The notes under the pieces were generated by a model. The model saw only the letters and a list, made by a program, of their open reading frames with translations, did not search any database and had not been told where the DNA came from. A DNA stretch of 64,000 nt from an uncultured Kiritimatiellota bacterium (GTDB lineage: Bacteria; Verrucomicrobiota; Kiritimatiellia; RFP12; DVOR01), in contig CALXSF010000003.1 in NCBI GenBank assembly GCA_944391055.1, positions 62,001-126,000 of the forward strand, written 5' to 3'. Every line of letters starts with the position of its first letter. The stretch's first letter is position 1. A program made the position numbers and the translations under genes. Shown in pieces: positions 39,931 to 49,443 of the stretch.

Positions 39931-42096
39931 ATGGACACAACCGTTTGTACGATTCTCTTGGATTCCTACGCCCCGGAGCATCACTTGGTGGCGATGGATG
40001 GCCGCCTCATGACCGTGCAGGACTTCCAGAACCTGGGGGCCATCCGCCAGCGCGTCTACGCGCGGCCCTTGGGCAAGGGGTGGGGCTCGTTGCTGAGCGC
40101 CCGCGGCCGCGCCGGCTACGCCGTCACGATCTATGGCGACGCCTTTGAGCGCCGCTACTTCGAGGGGCTGCTCCGCTTCCACCGGGCCAACCGGGATGGC
40201 ACCTATGGCGAACTGACGACCAAGCCTTTGCCGGAGGCGGTCGACCTGCCGCTGGAACGCCGCTTTGCCGAACTCGACGCCGCGCTTGGCCAGCCGCCCT
40301 ACCTGCAGCGTTCGATCCAGGTGGCGCTCTTCGGGGCCTATGCCACGCAGGCTTGCCGCGAGCGCGTCGAACGGGAGGTGGGGGAAGCGATGGACGCGGG
40401 GATGCGCGCGGCGCAGTCGCATGGCTTGGGCGTGGAGTGCTCTTTGGCGCCGACGCCCGAGGCGTTGGCGGCGTTGGCGGCGGAGGGGACGCTGGGCGCC
40501 GTCGTGGCGCGCCCCGATGAGCTGTCCGCGGTGATCGGCGCGCAGGGGGTGGCCGATGGCGTGCGCCGGGCATTGCTCGCCCCGGGCGTGACGCAGGGTG
40601 CGCCGGAGATGGTGAACGACGCGGAGGAGGTGGGGGAGGCGTGGTTCCTTTGGGGCCTGCCCGATGAGGCGGCCGTGCCGGGGGCGTTGGCGGATTTCCT
40701 GCGCCACGCCTACGCCAAGGCGCATTTCCGGGCGCTGCTGGAGCGCGCGGCCCTGCCCGGCGAGACGGTGGAGGCGCAGGCGCGCCTGGCCCGCCTGGGC
40801 GCTTGCCGGCCGATGTTGCTCCTGGCGCCGCCGGAAGAGGTGGAGCGCGGCGGGGCGACGCGCCGCGCGCTGCGCTGGAGCGTGCCATGGGAGGAGGCGT
40901 TCCCGGAGATCAAGGGCGGGTACGTGCCGCGCTTCACCGTCCATCCGGGCGAGGAGTCGGTGGCGGTGGAGGTGGTCGGCGAGGAGATCGTTTGGCGTGG
41001 GCTGGACGTTTACGGCACGGCGGAGGTGGCCTGCGCGTGGAACGGCGCGCTCGACCGGCGGCGCTTTGCCGTCTCCTGCGTCCCTTCCACGGAAGTCTCC
41101 ACGGAGAGCCGTCTGCGCGTGGCCGACCCATGGATCACGCGGCAGTGGGCGCGCGCGTTTCTGCGCGATGGACGGCTTGTCTCCGTGCTGTGCCTCGCGG
41201 GGACGAGCGTCAGCCTGGAGCCCACGTGGCTCAACCGCCACGGTGAGCGCCTCTCGGGGGAGGGGATGACGTGGGTCATCGCGCCGCGGGCGAAACGTGC
41301 GCACAGGGCGTTGCCGACGGCCACTTTCGCCGCGGGGCGGCTGATGGTGGAGGTGCCCGAGGCGGGGCGGTATGACGTGACGCTCTCCCTTGGCGAGCAG
41401 CGGCTGTCCGTCGAGGTCGTCGTCCTGCCGAAGCCGACGGGGATGGGCTTCGACTTGCGTTCGAACGACGTGCAGACGCGCATCGTGCGCGGCGGGGATG
41501 GGACGCGTGTGCGCCTTTGCCCCGGCGCGGCGCTGGACATCCACGCGTATTACCGTTATTCCGAGGAGGATGAGCGCCTGTTCGCGGCGATCCGGGAGGA
41601 ATGCCCGTCGTTCGACCTGGATCGCGCCAATGCCCCGAGCGTCAGCATCAACGACGGAATCGGCGAGGCCGTGGCCGGCATGGGGCTGACCCACGCTTCC
41701 TCGGGCTCGGCGACGTGGCGCCTCACGGTCTCGGCCGAGGCGTGTGGCAAGGGCGACAAGACGGTGCACGTCATGGACACGTTCGTCTCGGCGACCAGGC
41801 TTTTCACGCACAAGGTGCTGCCAAGCGTCTTCTTCTCCGTCAGGGTGGTGCCGGATTGGACGCGCTGGTTTGCCTTGGGGTCGGCGGTGGCCACGTTTGT
41901 CTGCCTGCTTTGCTTCCGGTACGCCGATTACGGTTTGGACAATGGCCGGGTGGCGGTCTACCTGATCGCCGGAGGCGCGCAGGGCATCCTCTTCCTGACG
42001 AGGCTTGTCGTCAATCGGATGCGTGCGGTGCAGGCATTGGGCGTGTCGGTCATCCTCGCCCTTTTTCTCTATGAACTGATTCAGGAGTTGTCATGA
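39931..42096 (+). CDS. Unknown 721-residue protein with three C-terminal membrane helices
   Basis: I do not recognise this family. About 640 residues of soluble sequence precede three hydrophobic segments near residues 645-664 (WFALGSAVATFVCLLCF), 672-694 (VYLIAGGAQGILFLT) and 702-720 (VSVILALFLYELI). Residues ~45-170 contain a helical and strand pattern (YGELTTKPLPEAVDLPLERR, QVALFGAYATQACRERVERE) that could suit a band-7-like fold, but this is weak. Residues ~330-480 are beta-rich. No signal peptide is present, so the long N-terminal part is probably cytoplasmic, next to the ATPase. The ATG at 39931 has an AAGGA site. It overlaps the next gene by four bases. Confidence 0.75.
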   Translation: MDTTVCTILLDSYAPEHHLVAMDGRLMTVQDFQNLGAIRQRVYARPLGKGWGSLLSARGRAGYAVTIYGDAFERRYFEGLLRFHRANRDGTYGELTTKPLPEAVDLPLERRFAELDAALGQPPYLQRSIQVALFGAYATQACRERVEREVGEAMDAGMRAAQSHGLGVECSLAPTPEALAALAAEGTLGAVVARPDELSAVIGAQGVADGVRRALLAPGVTQGAPEMVNDAEEVGEAWFLWGLPDEAAVPGALADFLRHAYAKAHFRALLERAALPGETVEAQARLARLGACRPMLLLAPPEEVERGGATRRALRWSVPWEEAFPEIKGGYVPRFTVHPGEESVAVEVVGEEIVWRGLDVYGTAEVACAWNGALDRRRFAVSCVPSTEVSTESRLRVADPWITRQWARAFLRDGRLVSVLCLAGTSVSLEPTWLNRHGERLSGEGMTWVIAPRAKRAHRALPTATFAAGRLMVEVPEAGRYDVTLSLGEQRLSVEVVVLPKPTGMGFDLRSNDVQTRIVRGGDGTRVRLCPGAALDIHAYYRYSEEDERLFAAIREECPSFDLDRANAPSVSINDGIGEAVAGMGLTHASSGSATWRLTVSAEACGKGDKTVHVMDTFVSATRLFTHKVLPSVFFSVRVVPDWTRWFALGSAVATFVCLLCFRYADYGLDNGRVAVYLIAGGAQGILFLTRLVVNRMRAVQALGVSVILALFLYELIQELS

Positions 42097-42815
42097 CTGG
42101 TGCAGAAGATGCGGAAGGCGCCGAGGCCCAGGACGGCCTGGCGGAGCGTTATGTCGAGGCGCAGGGCGAGGAAATCCGCGCCGACGACGAGGCGAAGGCG
42201 CAGGCCGAGGAGAAGGCCGGCGAAATCCAGGAGGCCATCGACAGCGGCGAAACCTCGCGTGAAGACATCGAGGCCAATTGGGCCGACGGGGCCGAGGCGC
42301 AGGATCGGCGCGTCGACGAGCTTGGCAAGGAATGGGAGATCGACGAGGGGCTCATCCTGCGCCTGGATGCCATCCTCGACAATCCCGACGCCTCGCCCGA
42401 AGACCTTGAGTGCGCCGCCGAACTCAAGGGCGAGGCCGAAGCCCGCATCGAAGGTTACAAGGCGGAGCTCGACGAAATCGCCGCCGACCGCGAGGGTGTC
42501 GAGATGACCCGTGAGGCTCTCGGCTGGGCCGATGACGCGGAGGGGGAGCCAGACCCGGAAGGCGCGGAGGGGGAGCCGGACTTGGAGGGGGAAGACACGC
42601 CGGAGTCTGGCGCCGACGTGGCCGCCGCGCCGGGCGGCGGCGTGGAGACCCCGCAGAACGAGCGCGGCTATGCCAACTACGCCTCCGCCGAGGAAGAGGT
42701 TGGGCAGACTGCGGTCGGCGAGCAGGCGGATTCGGCCGACACCTCCGGGAATGAGCGGAACGAGAAGGCGCTCTGGGAACAATGGCTGCTGTCCCAGCGC
42801 CAGAATGGCCGCTGA
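42093..42815 (+). CDS. Highly acidic soluble protein of unknown function
   Basis: This 240-residue protein is dominated by Glu and Asp, with long helical segments in residues 1-150 (GEEIRADDEAKAQAEEKAGE, KEWEIDEGLILRLDAI). A disordered acidic tail (GEPDPEGAEGEPDLEGEDTP) follows, and the protein ends NEKALWEQWLLSQRQ. No signal peptide or membrane helix is present. The ATG overlaps the upstream stop (ATGA). Such an acidic protein could be a chaperone, DNA mimic or adaptor for the ATPase; none of these can be shown from sequence. Confidence 0.7.
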   Translation: MTGAEDAEGAEAQDGLAERYVEAQGEEIRADDEAKAQAEEKAGEIQEAIDSGETSREDIEANWADGAEAQDRRVDELGKEWEIDEGLILRLDAILDNPDASPEDLECAAELKGEAEARIEGYKAELDEIAADREGVEMTREALGWADDAEGEPDPEGAEGEPDLEGEDTPESGADVAAAPGGGVETPQNERGYANYASAEEEVGQTAVGEQADSADTSGNERNEKALWEQWLLSQRQNGR

Positions 42816-42858
42816 CGCGGCGCAATCGCTTGATGAATTGGACAACAGGGAGAACCTT

Positions 42859-44175
42859 ATGCGTAAGTTCGTTTTCTGGGCCGCATTGGCGGCGAGCCTT
42901 CCCTTCTGTGGGTGCCTCGACGGTTCGGGTGCGCTGGAGGGCATGATCGAGCAAGCCCTTTGCGGCGTCGACTGCGACGTCCTGGAGGTTCAGGACAGCG
43001 TGGAAGACCGCGGCAAGACACGCCGCCACACCTACACCGTCACCTACCGCGTCCGCGAGACGCTCTATCTCAAAATCGTGATGGGCGATCGGAAGGCCGT
43101 GAAGAAACTAGTCTCGCCGGAGAAACAGCTGACGGCGACGATTCGCGTCGAACGCGGGCGCGCCGCCGCCGATCCGGCCATCCTTGCCCTTTCCGATGAT
43201 AAGTTGCTGGATATGTGGCTGATGGGCGCGGCCAAAGCCTCCGCGTCCGGTTGGCATGGCGGCGTGGTTTCGGAGCGTGCGCTCGCCGACATTCGCGAAG
43301 CCTACCTGATGGAGGGGTCCGCGGATTACGCGGCGCAGGTGGCGCGCCTTGAGGAGGCGGAGGCCGCCGAACGTGCCAAGCGCGCGGCGGAGGCCCAAGC
43401 CCGGGCCGTCGCCCTCGCCGCCGAACGCGCCCGGGAAGAGGCCGCGCGCAAGGCCGCGGAGGCCAAGGAGGCCGCGGCGAAGGCCAAGCGGGAGGCTGAG
43501 GAGGATGCGGCGCGTCGCCAAGCCCTCGCCGCGCGCGTCCACGCCCGTTTCGCCGGAATCGGCATCACGGACACCATCGACGTCTCCAAGATCCTCTCTG
43601 TGCAGGGAAACCTCACCACCTTCGTCTGCACCTCCACCATGCCTTTGGTGACGCTTGAGCAGGAGGGGAGCACCTGGCGGGAGGGCGACATCCTCGTCGG
43701 CGGCCTTCCCTCCGTCACGATCCTCAAGCCCGTCGTCGCCCCCGGCATCCCGTTCACCGCCACCTTCTTGGACGAGTCGACGCGCTGGCGCTTTGACGTC
43801 GCCGGCGAGGCCAAGCCGCCCAAGTCGTTTGTCGGCCGCACGGATGTGGGGCTTGTCCTCGGCACGCCCGCCTACGAGGAATTCGCCGCCTATGCCGCCC
43901 GGATGGCCGCCCTCATGCGCCAAAACGAGTTGGACGACCGCCGCGTGGACGCCATCCGCGACGAGATCCGCGCCCTCCGCCGCGACAAATCCCTCTTCGC
44001 CTCGTCTAAGATCCGTACGTTGGAGTCGGAGCAGGATTCCCTCAAACGCCGAATCCAAGTCAATAAAGCCGCCCTCCGCAGCGCCGATTCCCTGCTCACT
44101 TCCCGTTATCGCGACTGCCGCGGCCGTGTCCTCAAGGACGCCCTTGGGCTCTCCCCCACCTTCGGCCTCCTCTGA
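42859..44175 (+). CDS. Coiled-coil lipoprotein of unknown function
   Basis: This 438-residue protein has an N-terminal signal with a probable lipobox (residues 14-19, LPFCGC, acylated Cys19, a weak match). Residues ~155-231 are an Ala/Glu/Arg/Lys-rich coiled coil (AERAKRAAEAQARAVALAAE). The following ~200 residues are beta-rich (TTFVCTSTMPLVTLEQEGS) and a second helical coil lies near the end. The start is the ATG at 42859; the longer upstream frame has no support. It is the last gene of the HerA operon. An outer- or inner-membrane anchored partner is suggested by the lipobox and coil, but no function is known. Confidence 0.72.
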   Translation: MRKFVFWAALAASLPFCGCLDGSGALEGMIEQALCGVDCDVLEVQDSVEDRGKTRRHTYTVTYRVRETLYLKIVMGDRKAVKKLVSPEKQLTATIRVERGRAAADPAILALSDDKLLDMWLMGAAKASASGWHGGVVSERALADIREAYLMEGSADYAAQVARLEEAEAAERAKRAAEAQARAVALAAERAREEAARKAAEAKEAAAKAKREAEEDAARRQALAARVHARFAGIGITDTIDVSKILSVQGNLTTFVCTSTMPLVTLEQEGSTWREGDILVGGLPSVTILKPVVAPGIPFTATFLDESTRWRFDVAGEAKPPKSFVGRTDVGLVLGTPAYEEFAAYAARMAALMRQNELDDRRVDAIRDEIRALRRDKSLFASSKIRTLESEQDSLKRRIQVNKAALRSADSLLTSRYRDCRGRVLKDALGLSPTFGLL

Positions 44176-44209
44176 TCCTCGCCCCCAACCCCCCGCCGCG
44201 CGATTTTGC

Positions 44210-44239
44210 TTGCTTTTTGGGGGCGGGTTTTGTTAGTGT
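44210..44239 (+). promoter_or_regulatory. Possible fusA promoter and short hairpin
   Basis: TTGCTT (44210-44215) and TAGTGT (44234-44239) are 18 bases apart and make a weak promoter. A small hairpin (TTGCCC / GGGCAA, 44249-44266) follows in the leader of fusA. The start of fusA is at 44313. Confidence 0.35.
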
Positions 44240-44312
44240 ATGTGCGTTTTGCCCTTGGTGGGGCAACGCTCTTTGACATCATCCGGTCCGCAGGGACGCA
44301 GAAGAGGAACGC

Positions 44313-46382
44313 ATGGCCACTGACATGGCAGAGATTCGGAACATCGGCATCGTCGCCCACATCGACGCGGGCAAGACGACGACCACCGAGCGCATCCTCT
44401 TCTACGCCGGCATGACGCACCGCCTCGGCAACGTCGACGAGGGCAACACGGTGACGGACTGGATGGTGCAGGAGCGCGAACGGGGGATCACGATCACGTC
44501 GGCCGCCATCACCTGCGCGTGGCGCGGCAAGCAAATCAACCTCATCGACACGCCCGGGCACGTGGACTTCACCATCGAGGTGGAGCGTGCGCTGCGGGTC
44601 TTGGATGGCGCGGTGGGCGTCTTCTGCGCGGTGGGCGGGGTGCAGCCGCAGTCCGAGACGGTCTGGCGCCAGGCCAACCGCTATCATGTGGCGCGCATCG
44701 CCTTCGTGAACAAGATGGATCGGATGGGGGCCGACTTCGGGCGCGTGGTGGCGGAGATGCGCGGGAAGCTGGGGGCGAACGCGGTGGCGGTGACGCTGCC
44801 GGTGGGGGCGGCGGAGACCTACGCGGGGGAGGTCGACCTGATTTCCATGCGCCAGCGGCGTTATCTGGACGCCGAGGGCAAGGCGTTCGAGGACGGCGCG
44901 CCCGACGCGGCGTTGCTCCCGGCGGCCCAGGTGGCGCGCGAGGCGTTGCTGGAGGCGCTGGCGGAGGCGGACGACGCCTTCATGGAGGCTTACCTGGAGG
45001 AGCCCGAGCAGCCGGAGGCGGCGATCCGCGCGGCGCTCCGCCGGGCGGTGGTGGCGCAGACGCTGGTGCCGGTCTTCTGCGGCTCGTCCCTGAAGAACAA
45101 GGGCGTCCAGGCGTTGCTGGACGGCATCGTGGATTTCCTGCCCTCGCCGGATGAGCGCAAGGCCCCGGTGGGGACGAACGTGCGGACGGACGAGCCGGCG
45201 GAGGTGGCGCAGAGCCCCGACGCGCCGCTCTCGGCCTTGGTCTTCAAGATCGCGACGGATCCCTACGTCGGGCGGCTTTTCTTCGTGCGCGTCTATGGCG
45301 GCACGCTGCGCAAGGGGCAGAACGTCTACAACCCGCGCACGCGCCAGCGCGAGCGGGTGATGAAGCTGCTGCGCGTGAAGTCCGACGAGGAGGAGGAGCT
45401 CGAGGCGCTGGGCGCCGGGGACATCGGCGCGGCGGTGGGCCTGAAGGGGGCGACGACGGGCGACACGCTGTGCGCCGAGAACAAGCCGGTGGCGCTGATG
45501 GGCATCACCGCGCCCGAGCCGGTGATGTTCATGGCCATCGAGCCCAAGAGCACGGCCGAGAAGGACAAGCTGGCCGACGCGCTGGCGCAGCTGGCCGCCG
45601 AGGACCCCACCTGCCAGGTGCGCACGGACGGGGAGACGGGGCAGAAGATTTTGTGCGGCATGGGGGAGCTCCACCTGGAGATCCTCGTGGACCGCCTGAG
45701 ACGTGAGTTCCATGTGACGGCGAACACGGGCAAGCCGATGGTCTCGTATTGCGAGACGGTGACGGCGGTTGCCCGCCGGACGTACACGTTCGACCGGGAG
45801 ATCGCGGGTAAGCGCCACTGCGTGACGCTGACCGTGGAGGTCTCCCCGCTCGGTCGTGGCGAGGGTCGGCAGACGGCGGTCTCCAAGGCCGCGCAAAAAC
45901 GCTTGCCCCGGCCCGAGGTTTCTGCTATCATAATGGACGCTTTATTGGACGCGATAGCCACCGGCGTCCTCGCGCGGTTCCCGATGACGGACGTGCGGGC
46001 GGAGGTGGTGGATTGCGCCCTGCTGGACGAAGAGACGGCGACGGACGTGGCTTTCAGGAGCGCGGCCGTGATGGGCTTCCGGGAGGCGGCGCTGGCCGCC
46101 GGGCCGGAGTTCCTGGAGCCGATCATGTCCCTCGACATCGTGACGCCGCCCGAGTACGTGGGCGACATCATGGGGGACATCAACGGCCGCCGGGGCCAGG
46201 TGCGCGACATGGAGATGAAGGGCGACCTTCAGGACGTGCGCGCGTCGGTGCCCCTGGCGGAACTGTTTGGGTACGCCACGGCGATCCGTTCGCTTTCGCG
46301 CGGACGAGCCGGGTACACGATGGAGCCGGGCGCGTTCGCGGTGGCACCCAAGACGGTTAAGGAAGAACTACTCAACAGGTAA
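44313..46382 (+). CDS. fusA: Elongation factor G
   Basis: This 689-residue translational GTPase moves tRNA and mRNA through the ribosome. G1 is [15 protein letters not shown], switch II is [20 protein letters not shown], and [10 protein letters not shown] gives the guanine-specificity motif. Domains III-V contain [14 protein letters not shown], and [20 protein letters not shown] is in the C-terminal part. The switch I region ([20 protein letters not shown]) is a variant of the usual one and resembles EF-G2-type sequences. It begins the cluster rpsJ...rplQ and has no rpsL, rpsG or tuf beside it, unlike the str operon of many bacteria. Confidence 0.93.
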   Translation: MATDMAEIRNIGIVAHIDAGKTTTTERILFYAGMTHRLGNVDEGNTVTDWMVQERERGITITSAAITCAWRGKQINLIDTPGHVDFTIEVERALRVLDGAVGVFCAVGGVQPQSETVWRQANRYHVARIAFVNKMDRMGADFGRVVAEMRGKLGANAVAVTLPVGAAETYAGEVDLISMRQRRYLDAEGKAFEDGAPDAALLPAAQVAREALLEALAEADDAFMEAYLEEPEQPEAAIRAALRRAVVAQTLVPVFCGSSLKNKGVQALLDGIVDFLPSPDERKAPVGTNVRTDEPAEVAQSPDAPLSALVFKIATDPYVGRLFFVRVYGGTLRKGQNVYNPRTRQRERVMKLLRVKSDEEEELEALGAGDIGAAVGLKGATTGDTLCAENKPVALMGITAPEPVMFMAIEPKSTAEKDKLADALAQLAAEDPTCQVRTDGETGQKILCGMGELHLEILVDRLRREFHVTANTGKPMVSYCETVTAVARRTYTFDREIAGKRHCVTLTVEVSPLGRGEGRQTAVSKAAQKRLPRPEVSAIIMDALLDAIATGVLARFPMTDVRAEVVDCALLDEETATDVAFRSAAVMGFREAALAAGPEFLEPIMSLDIVTPPEYVGDIMGDINGRRGQVRDMEMKGDLQDVRASVPLAELFGYATAIRSLSRGRAGYTMEPGAFAVAPKTVKEELLNR

Positions 46383-46389
46383 CGTGAGA

Positions 46390-46698
46390 ATGCAAAGTCA
46401 GCGCATACGCATTCGCTTGCAGGCGTACGACCACAAGGTGCTGGACCAGGCCGTGGGCGCCATCCTCGACACGGCGCGGAGCACGGGGGCCCAGATCGTC
46501 GGGCCGATCCCGCTGCCGACGCGGGTGGAGCGCTTCACGGTGAACCGCTCGCCGCACGTGAACAAGAAGTCGATGGATCAGTTCGAGATGCGGACGCACA
46601 AGCGTCTGCTCGACATCGTGAGCCCGACGGCCAAGACCGTCGACGAGCTCAAGAAGCTGAACCTGCCCGCCGGCGTGGACATCACCATTCGCATCTAA
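46390..46698 (+). CDS. rpsJ: 30S ribosomal protein S10
   Basis: This 102-residue S10 begins [18 protein letters not shown] and has the [18 protein letters not shown] loop. It sits in the 30S head and also binds NusB for antitermination. The ATG at 46390 is chosen because it opens the conserved sequence; the open frame continues upstream into fusA. It starts eight bases after the fusA stop and heads the S10-type cluster: rplC, rplD, rplW, rplB, rpsS, rplV, rpsC, rplP, rpmC, rpsQ. Confidence 0.97.
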   Translation: MQSQRIRIRLQAYDHKVLDQAVGAILDTARSTGAQIVGPIPLPTRVERFTVNRSPHVNKKSMDQFEMRTHKRLLDIVSPTAKTVDELKKLNLPAGVDITIRI

Positions 46699-46708
46699 GG
46701 AGGGGACC

Positions 46709-47335
46709 ATGCAAGGCTTGATTGGCAAGAAGATCGGCATGACCCAGATTTGGGACGAGAGCGGCGCGGCCGTTCCCGTCACCGTCGTCGAGGTGGGCCC
46801 CTGCCCGGTGGTGCAGGTGAAGACCGCCGAGAAGGATGGCTACACGGCCGCCCAGATCGGCTTCATCCCCCAGAAGCCCCAGCGTCTGAGCAAGGCCGAG
46901 CGGACGCGCTTCGAGAAGGCCGGCGTGCCGGCGCAGCGCGTGATCCAGGAGTTCCGCTGGGACGGCGCGGCCGAGGTGAAGGCCGGCGACACGCTGACGG
47001 CCAAGCTCTTCGAGGGCGTGGCGTTCGTGGACGTGCAGGCGACGACCAAGGGCCGCGGCTTCGCGGGCGTGGTCCGCCGCTACGGCTTCCGCGGCGGCCC
47101 GCACACCCACGGTGGCCACAGCAAGCGCCGCCCCGGCGGCATCGCGGCCCGCGATCTCCCCGGCTGGGTCGAGAAGGGCAAGAAGATGCCCGGGCACATG
47201 GGCTGCGTGACGCGCACCACCCAGAACATCCGCGTGGCCAAGCTGCTGGCCGAGGAGAACCTCATTCTCCTGCACGGCGCGGTCCCCGGCCCCAACGGCG
47301 GCATCGTCCGCGTGACGAAGGCGCTGAAGAAGTGA
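46709..47335 (+). CDS. rplC: 50S ribosomal protein L3
   Basis: This 208-residue L3 begins MQGLIGKKIGMTQIWDESG. The central extension GFRGGPHTHGGHSKRRPGG and PGHMGCVTRTTQNI match the region that reaches the peptidyl-transferase centre. It binds 23S rRNA early in assembly. It follows rpsJ after a 10-base gap with an AAGGAGG site and precedes rplD by 11 bases. Confidence 0.97.
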   Translation: MQGLIGKKIGMTQIWDESGAAVPVTVVEVGPCPVVQVKTAEKDGYTAAQIGFIPQKPQRLSKAERTRFEKAGVPAQRVIQEFRWDGAAEVKAGDTLTAKLFEGVAFVDVQATTKGRGFAGVVRRYGFRGGPHTHGGHSKRRPGGIAARDLPGWVEKGKKMPGHMGCVTRTTQNIRVAKLLAEENLILLHGAVPGPNGGIVRVTKALKK

Positions 47336-47346
47336 GGCTTGAGAGC

Positions 47347-48015
47347 ATGAGCACGATCAAAGTTTACGACAAGACCGGCGCCGCGGCGGGCGAACAGACC
47401 GTCGACGAGGCGCGCCTGGTGCTTGACCGCGGCGAGCAGGCCGTGAAGGACACCGTGGTGGCCATCCTCAACGGATACCGCGCCGGCACGGCCAAGACCA
47501 AGAGCCGCGGCGAGGTCTCCGGCTCGGGCAAGAAGCCCTGGAAGCAGAAGGGCACCGGCCGCGCGAGCTTCGGCGGCAGCCGCAACCCCGTCTGGCGCGG
47601 CGGCGGCGTGGCCTTCGGCCCCGTCCCCCGCGACTATTCCCAGAAGGTCAACAAGAAGGTGGCGGCACTCGCCTTCGCCCGCGCGCTGAGCGACAAGATC
47701 GCCGCCGGCGAGCTGTGCGTGGTCGACGCCCTGAACTTCGACGAGCCCAAGACGAAGGCGGCCGCGGCGATGTTCAAGGCGATGGGCCTCACGCGCTCCT
47801 GCCTGGTGGTCATCGACGACGACGCGACGGCCGGCGACGCGAACGAGAACTTCCTCCTCGCGATCTCGAACCTGCCGGAGGTGGATTGCACGACGGTGGG
47901 CGGGACGGACGTCTACGCGCTCTGCCGCTTCAAGAACATCGTGGCGACGGCGAAGGCGCTCGAGGGGCTGATGGCCCGCTTGGCGCGCGTCGCCGCGGGA
48001 AAGGTGGCCCAGTAA
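47347..48015 (+). CDS. rplD: 50S ribosomal protein L4
   Basis: This 222-residue L4 has the long internal loop rich in Lys, Arg and Gly (SGSGKKPWKQKGTGRASFGG) that lines the peptide exit tunnel. VWRGGGVAFGPVPRDYSQKV precedes a globular domain. In E. coli L4 also represses the S10 operon; no equivalent leader structure is clear here. The ATG at 47347 follows rplC after 11 bases; rplW starts one base after its stop. Confidence 0.96.
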   Translation: MSTIKVYDKTGAAAGEQTVDEARLVLDRGEQAVKDTVVAILNGYRAGTAKTKSRGEVSGSGKKPWKQKGTGRASFGGSRNPVWRGGGVAFGPVPRDYSQKVNKKVAALAFARALSDKIAAGELCVVDALNFDEPKTKAAAAMFKAMGLTRSCLVVIDDDATAGDANENFLLAISNLPEVDCTTVGGTDVYALCRFKNIVATAKALEGLMARLARVAAGKVAQ

Positions 48016-48016
48016 G

Positions 48017-48289
48017 ATGAAGACCATCATCCGCAAAGTTTCCGTGACCGAGAAGGGCACCCTGATCGGCGCGAAGAACCAGTACATGCTGGAGGTCGCC
48101 CCCGAGGCGACGAAACCGCAGATCCGTGAGGCCGTGGAGGCCCAGTTCGGCGTGCACGTCAAAAGCGTGAACACGGCGAACTACCGCCCCCGCACGGTGC
48201 TCACGCGCACCCGCCGCACCACGCAGACCCAGGCGTGGAAGCGCGCGTACGTGACGTTGCGCGAAGGTGAGCGCATCGAGATCGCCTGA
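48017..48289 (+). CDS. rplW: 50S ribosomal protein L23
   Basis: This 90-residue L23 has [20 protein letters not shown], then the basic loop of [14 protein letters not shown] and the C-terminal [15 protein letters not shown]. It lies at the exit of the peptide tunnel and docks trigger factor and SRP. It begins one base after the rplD stop. The gap to rplB is 26 bases with only a weak ribosome-binding site. Confidence 0.96.
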   Translation: MKTIIRKVSVTEKGTLIGAKNQYMLEVAPEATKPQIREAVEAQFGVHVKSVNTANYRPRTVLTRTRRTTQTQAWKRAYVTLREGERIEIA

Positions 48290-48315
48290 GAACACTGCCA
48301 AAGGACACCCTATCT

Positions 48316-49140
48316 ATGGCACTGAAGAGTTACAAACCCCGCAGCCCGGGCATGCGCTTCCGCGTTTCCCAGGTGCGCACGCATCTCTCGAAGGAGAAGC
48401 CCGTCGCGCACCTGACGCTGGCGAAGAACAGCGCGGCCGGGCGCAACAACCAGGGCCGCATCACCGTCCGCCACCGCGGCGGCGGCGCGCGGCGCCGGTT
48501 CCGCATCGTGGACTTCCTCCGCGACAAGCACGGCATCCCCGCCAAGGTGGCGGCGCTCTGCTATGATCCGAACCGCACGGCCAACCTGGCCCTGCTCAGC
48601 TACGCCGACGGCGAGAAGCGCTACATCCTGGCCCCCGAGGGCCTGAAGCCCGGCATGACCGTGGTCTCCGGCCCCGAGGCCGAGCCGGTGGTGGGCAACG
48701 CCCTGCCGCTGGAGAAGATCCCGCTGGGCATGGCGGTGCACAACATCGAGTTGGTGCCCGGGAAGGGCGCGCAGATGGTGCGCTCCGCCGGCACGAGCGC
48801 GACGCTGATGGCCCGCGCCAACGGCATGGCCACGCTGCGCCTGCCCTCGGGCGAGGTGCGCATGGTCTCCGTCAAGTGCATGGCCACGGTGGGCGCCGTG
48901 GGCGAGGGTGACTGGAGCGGCGTGAAGTTCGGCAAGGCCGGGCGCAAGCGCCATCTGGGCATCCGCCCGACGGTCCGTGGCGTGGCGATGAACCCTGTCG
49001 ACCACCCGATGGGCGGCGGCGAGGGCCGCACGTCCGGCGGCAGCCACCCGCGCAGCCCCTGGGGCAAGCTCGCCAAGGGCGGCAAGACGCGCAACCGCCG
49101 CAAGAACAGCAATCGCTTCATCGTCAAGCGGAGGAAGTAA
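48316..49140 (+). CDS. rplB: 50S ribosomal protein L2
   Basis: This 274-residue L2 has the OB-fold and SH3-like domains and the conserved C-terminal [17 protein letters not shown]. The first His of the bacterial HPHGG motif, linked to peptidyl-transfer and subunit bridging, is kept. The second His is Met here. [20 protein letters not shown] and [15 protein letters not shown] are typical. It ends six bases before rpsS. Confidence 0.97.
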   Translation: MALKSYKPRSPGMRFRVSQVRTHLSKEKPVAHLTLAKNSAAGRNNQGRITVRHRGGGARRRFRIVDFLRDKHGIPAKVAALCYDPNRTANLALLSYADGEKRYILAPEGLKPGMTVVSGPEAEPVVGNALPLEKIPLGMAVHNIELVPGKGAQMVRSAGTSATLMARANGMATLRLPSGEVRMVSVKCMATVGAVGEGDWSGVKFGKAGRKRHLGIRPTVRGVAMNPVDHPMGGGEGRTSGGSHPRSPWGKLAKGGKTRNRRKNSNRFIVKRRK

Positions 49141-49146
49141 CCCACC

Positions 49147-49425
49147 ATGGCACGTTCCATCAAGAAGGGCCCGTACGTTGAGGCGTCGCTCCTCCGCAAG
49201 GTCGAGAAGATGAACGCCTCGGGCAAGAAACTGCCGATCAAGACCTGGTCGCGCCGCTCGATGGTGCTCCCCGAGTTCGTGGGGCACACGTTCGCGATCC
49301 ACAACGGCAGGCAGCACATGCCGGTCTTCATCACCGAGAACATGGTGGGCCACCGGCTGGGCGAGTTCTCGAACACCCGGACGTTCAAGGCGCACGGCGG
49401 CTTGACCGAGAAGGCCTCGAGGTAA
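49147..49425 (+). CDS. rpsS: 30S ribosomal protein S19
   Basis: This 92-residue S19 starts [20 protein letters not shown] and has [19 protein letters not shown], then [20 protein letters not shown]. It binds the head of the 30S subunit near S13 and the decoding tRNA. The start is six bases after rplB. rplV follows 18 bases after the stop with a GGAAGGAGAG site. Confidence 0.97.
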   Translation: MARSIKKGPYVEASLLRKVEKMNASGKKLPIKTWSRRSMVLPEFVGHTFAIHNGRQHMPVFITENMVGHRLGEFSNTRTFKAHGGLTEKASR

Positions 49426-49443
49426 CAGGAAGGAGAGACTGAC

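Noticed and set aside
38284..41811. A 1175-codon minus-strand frame opposite the HerA operon
   Set aside because: Arg/Ala/Gly-rich shadow without motifs or a ribosome-binding site.
39931..42096. Idea that the HerA operon is a conjugation or known HerA-nuclease defense system
   Set aside because: No relaxase, type IV secretion VirB set, NurA, SIR2 or DUF4297-like nuclease is visible in the neighbouring genes.
44273..44278. Perfect TTGACA before fusA considered as a -35 box
   Set aside because: No acceptable -10 lies 15-19 bases downstream, so it is probably chance or leader sequence.
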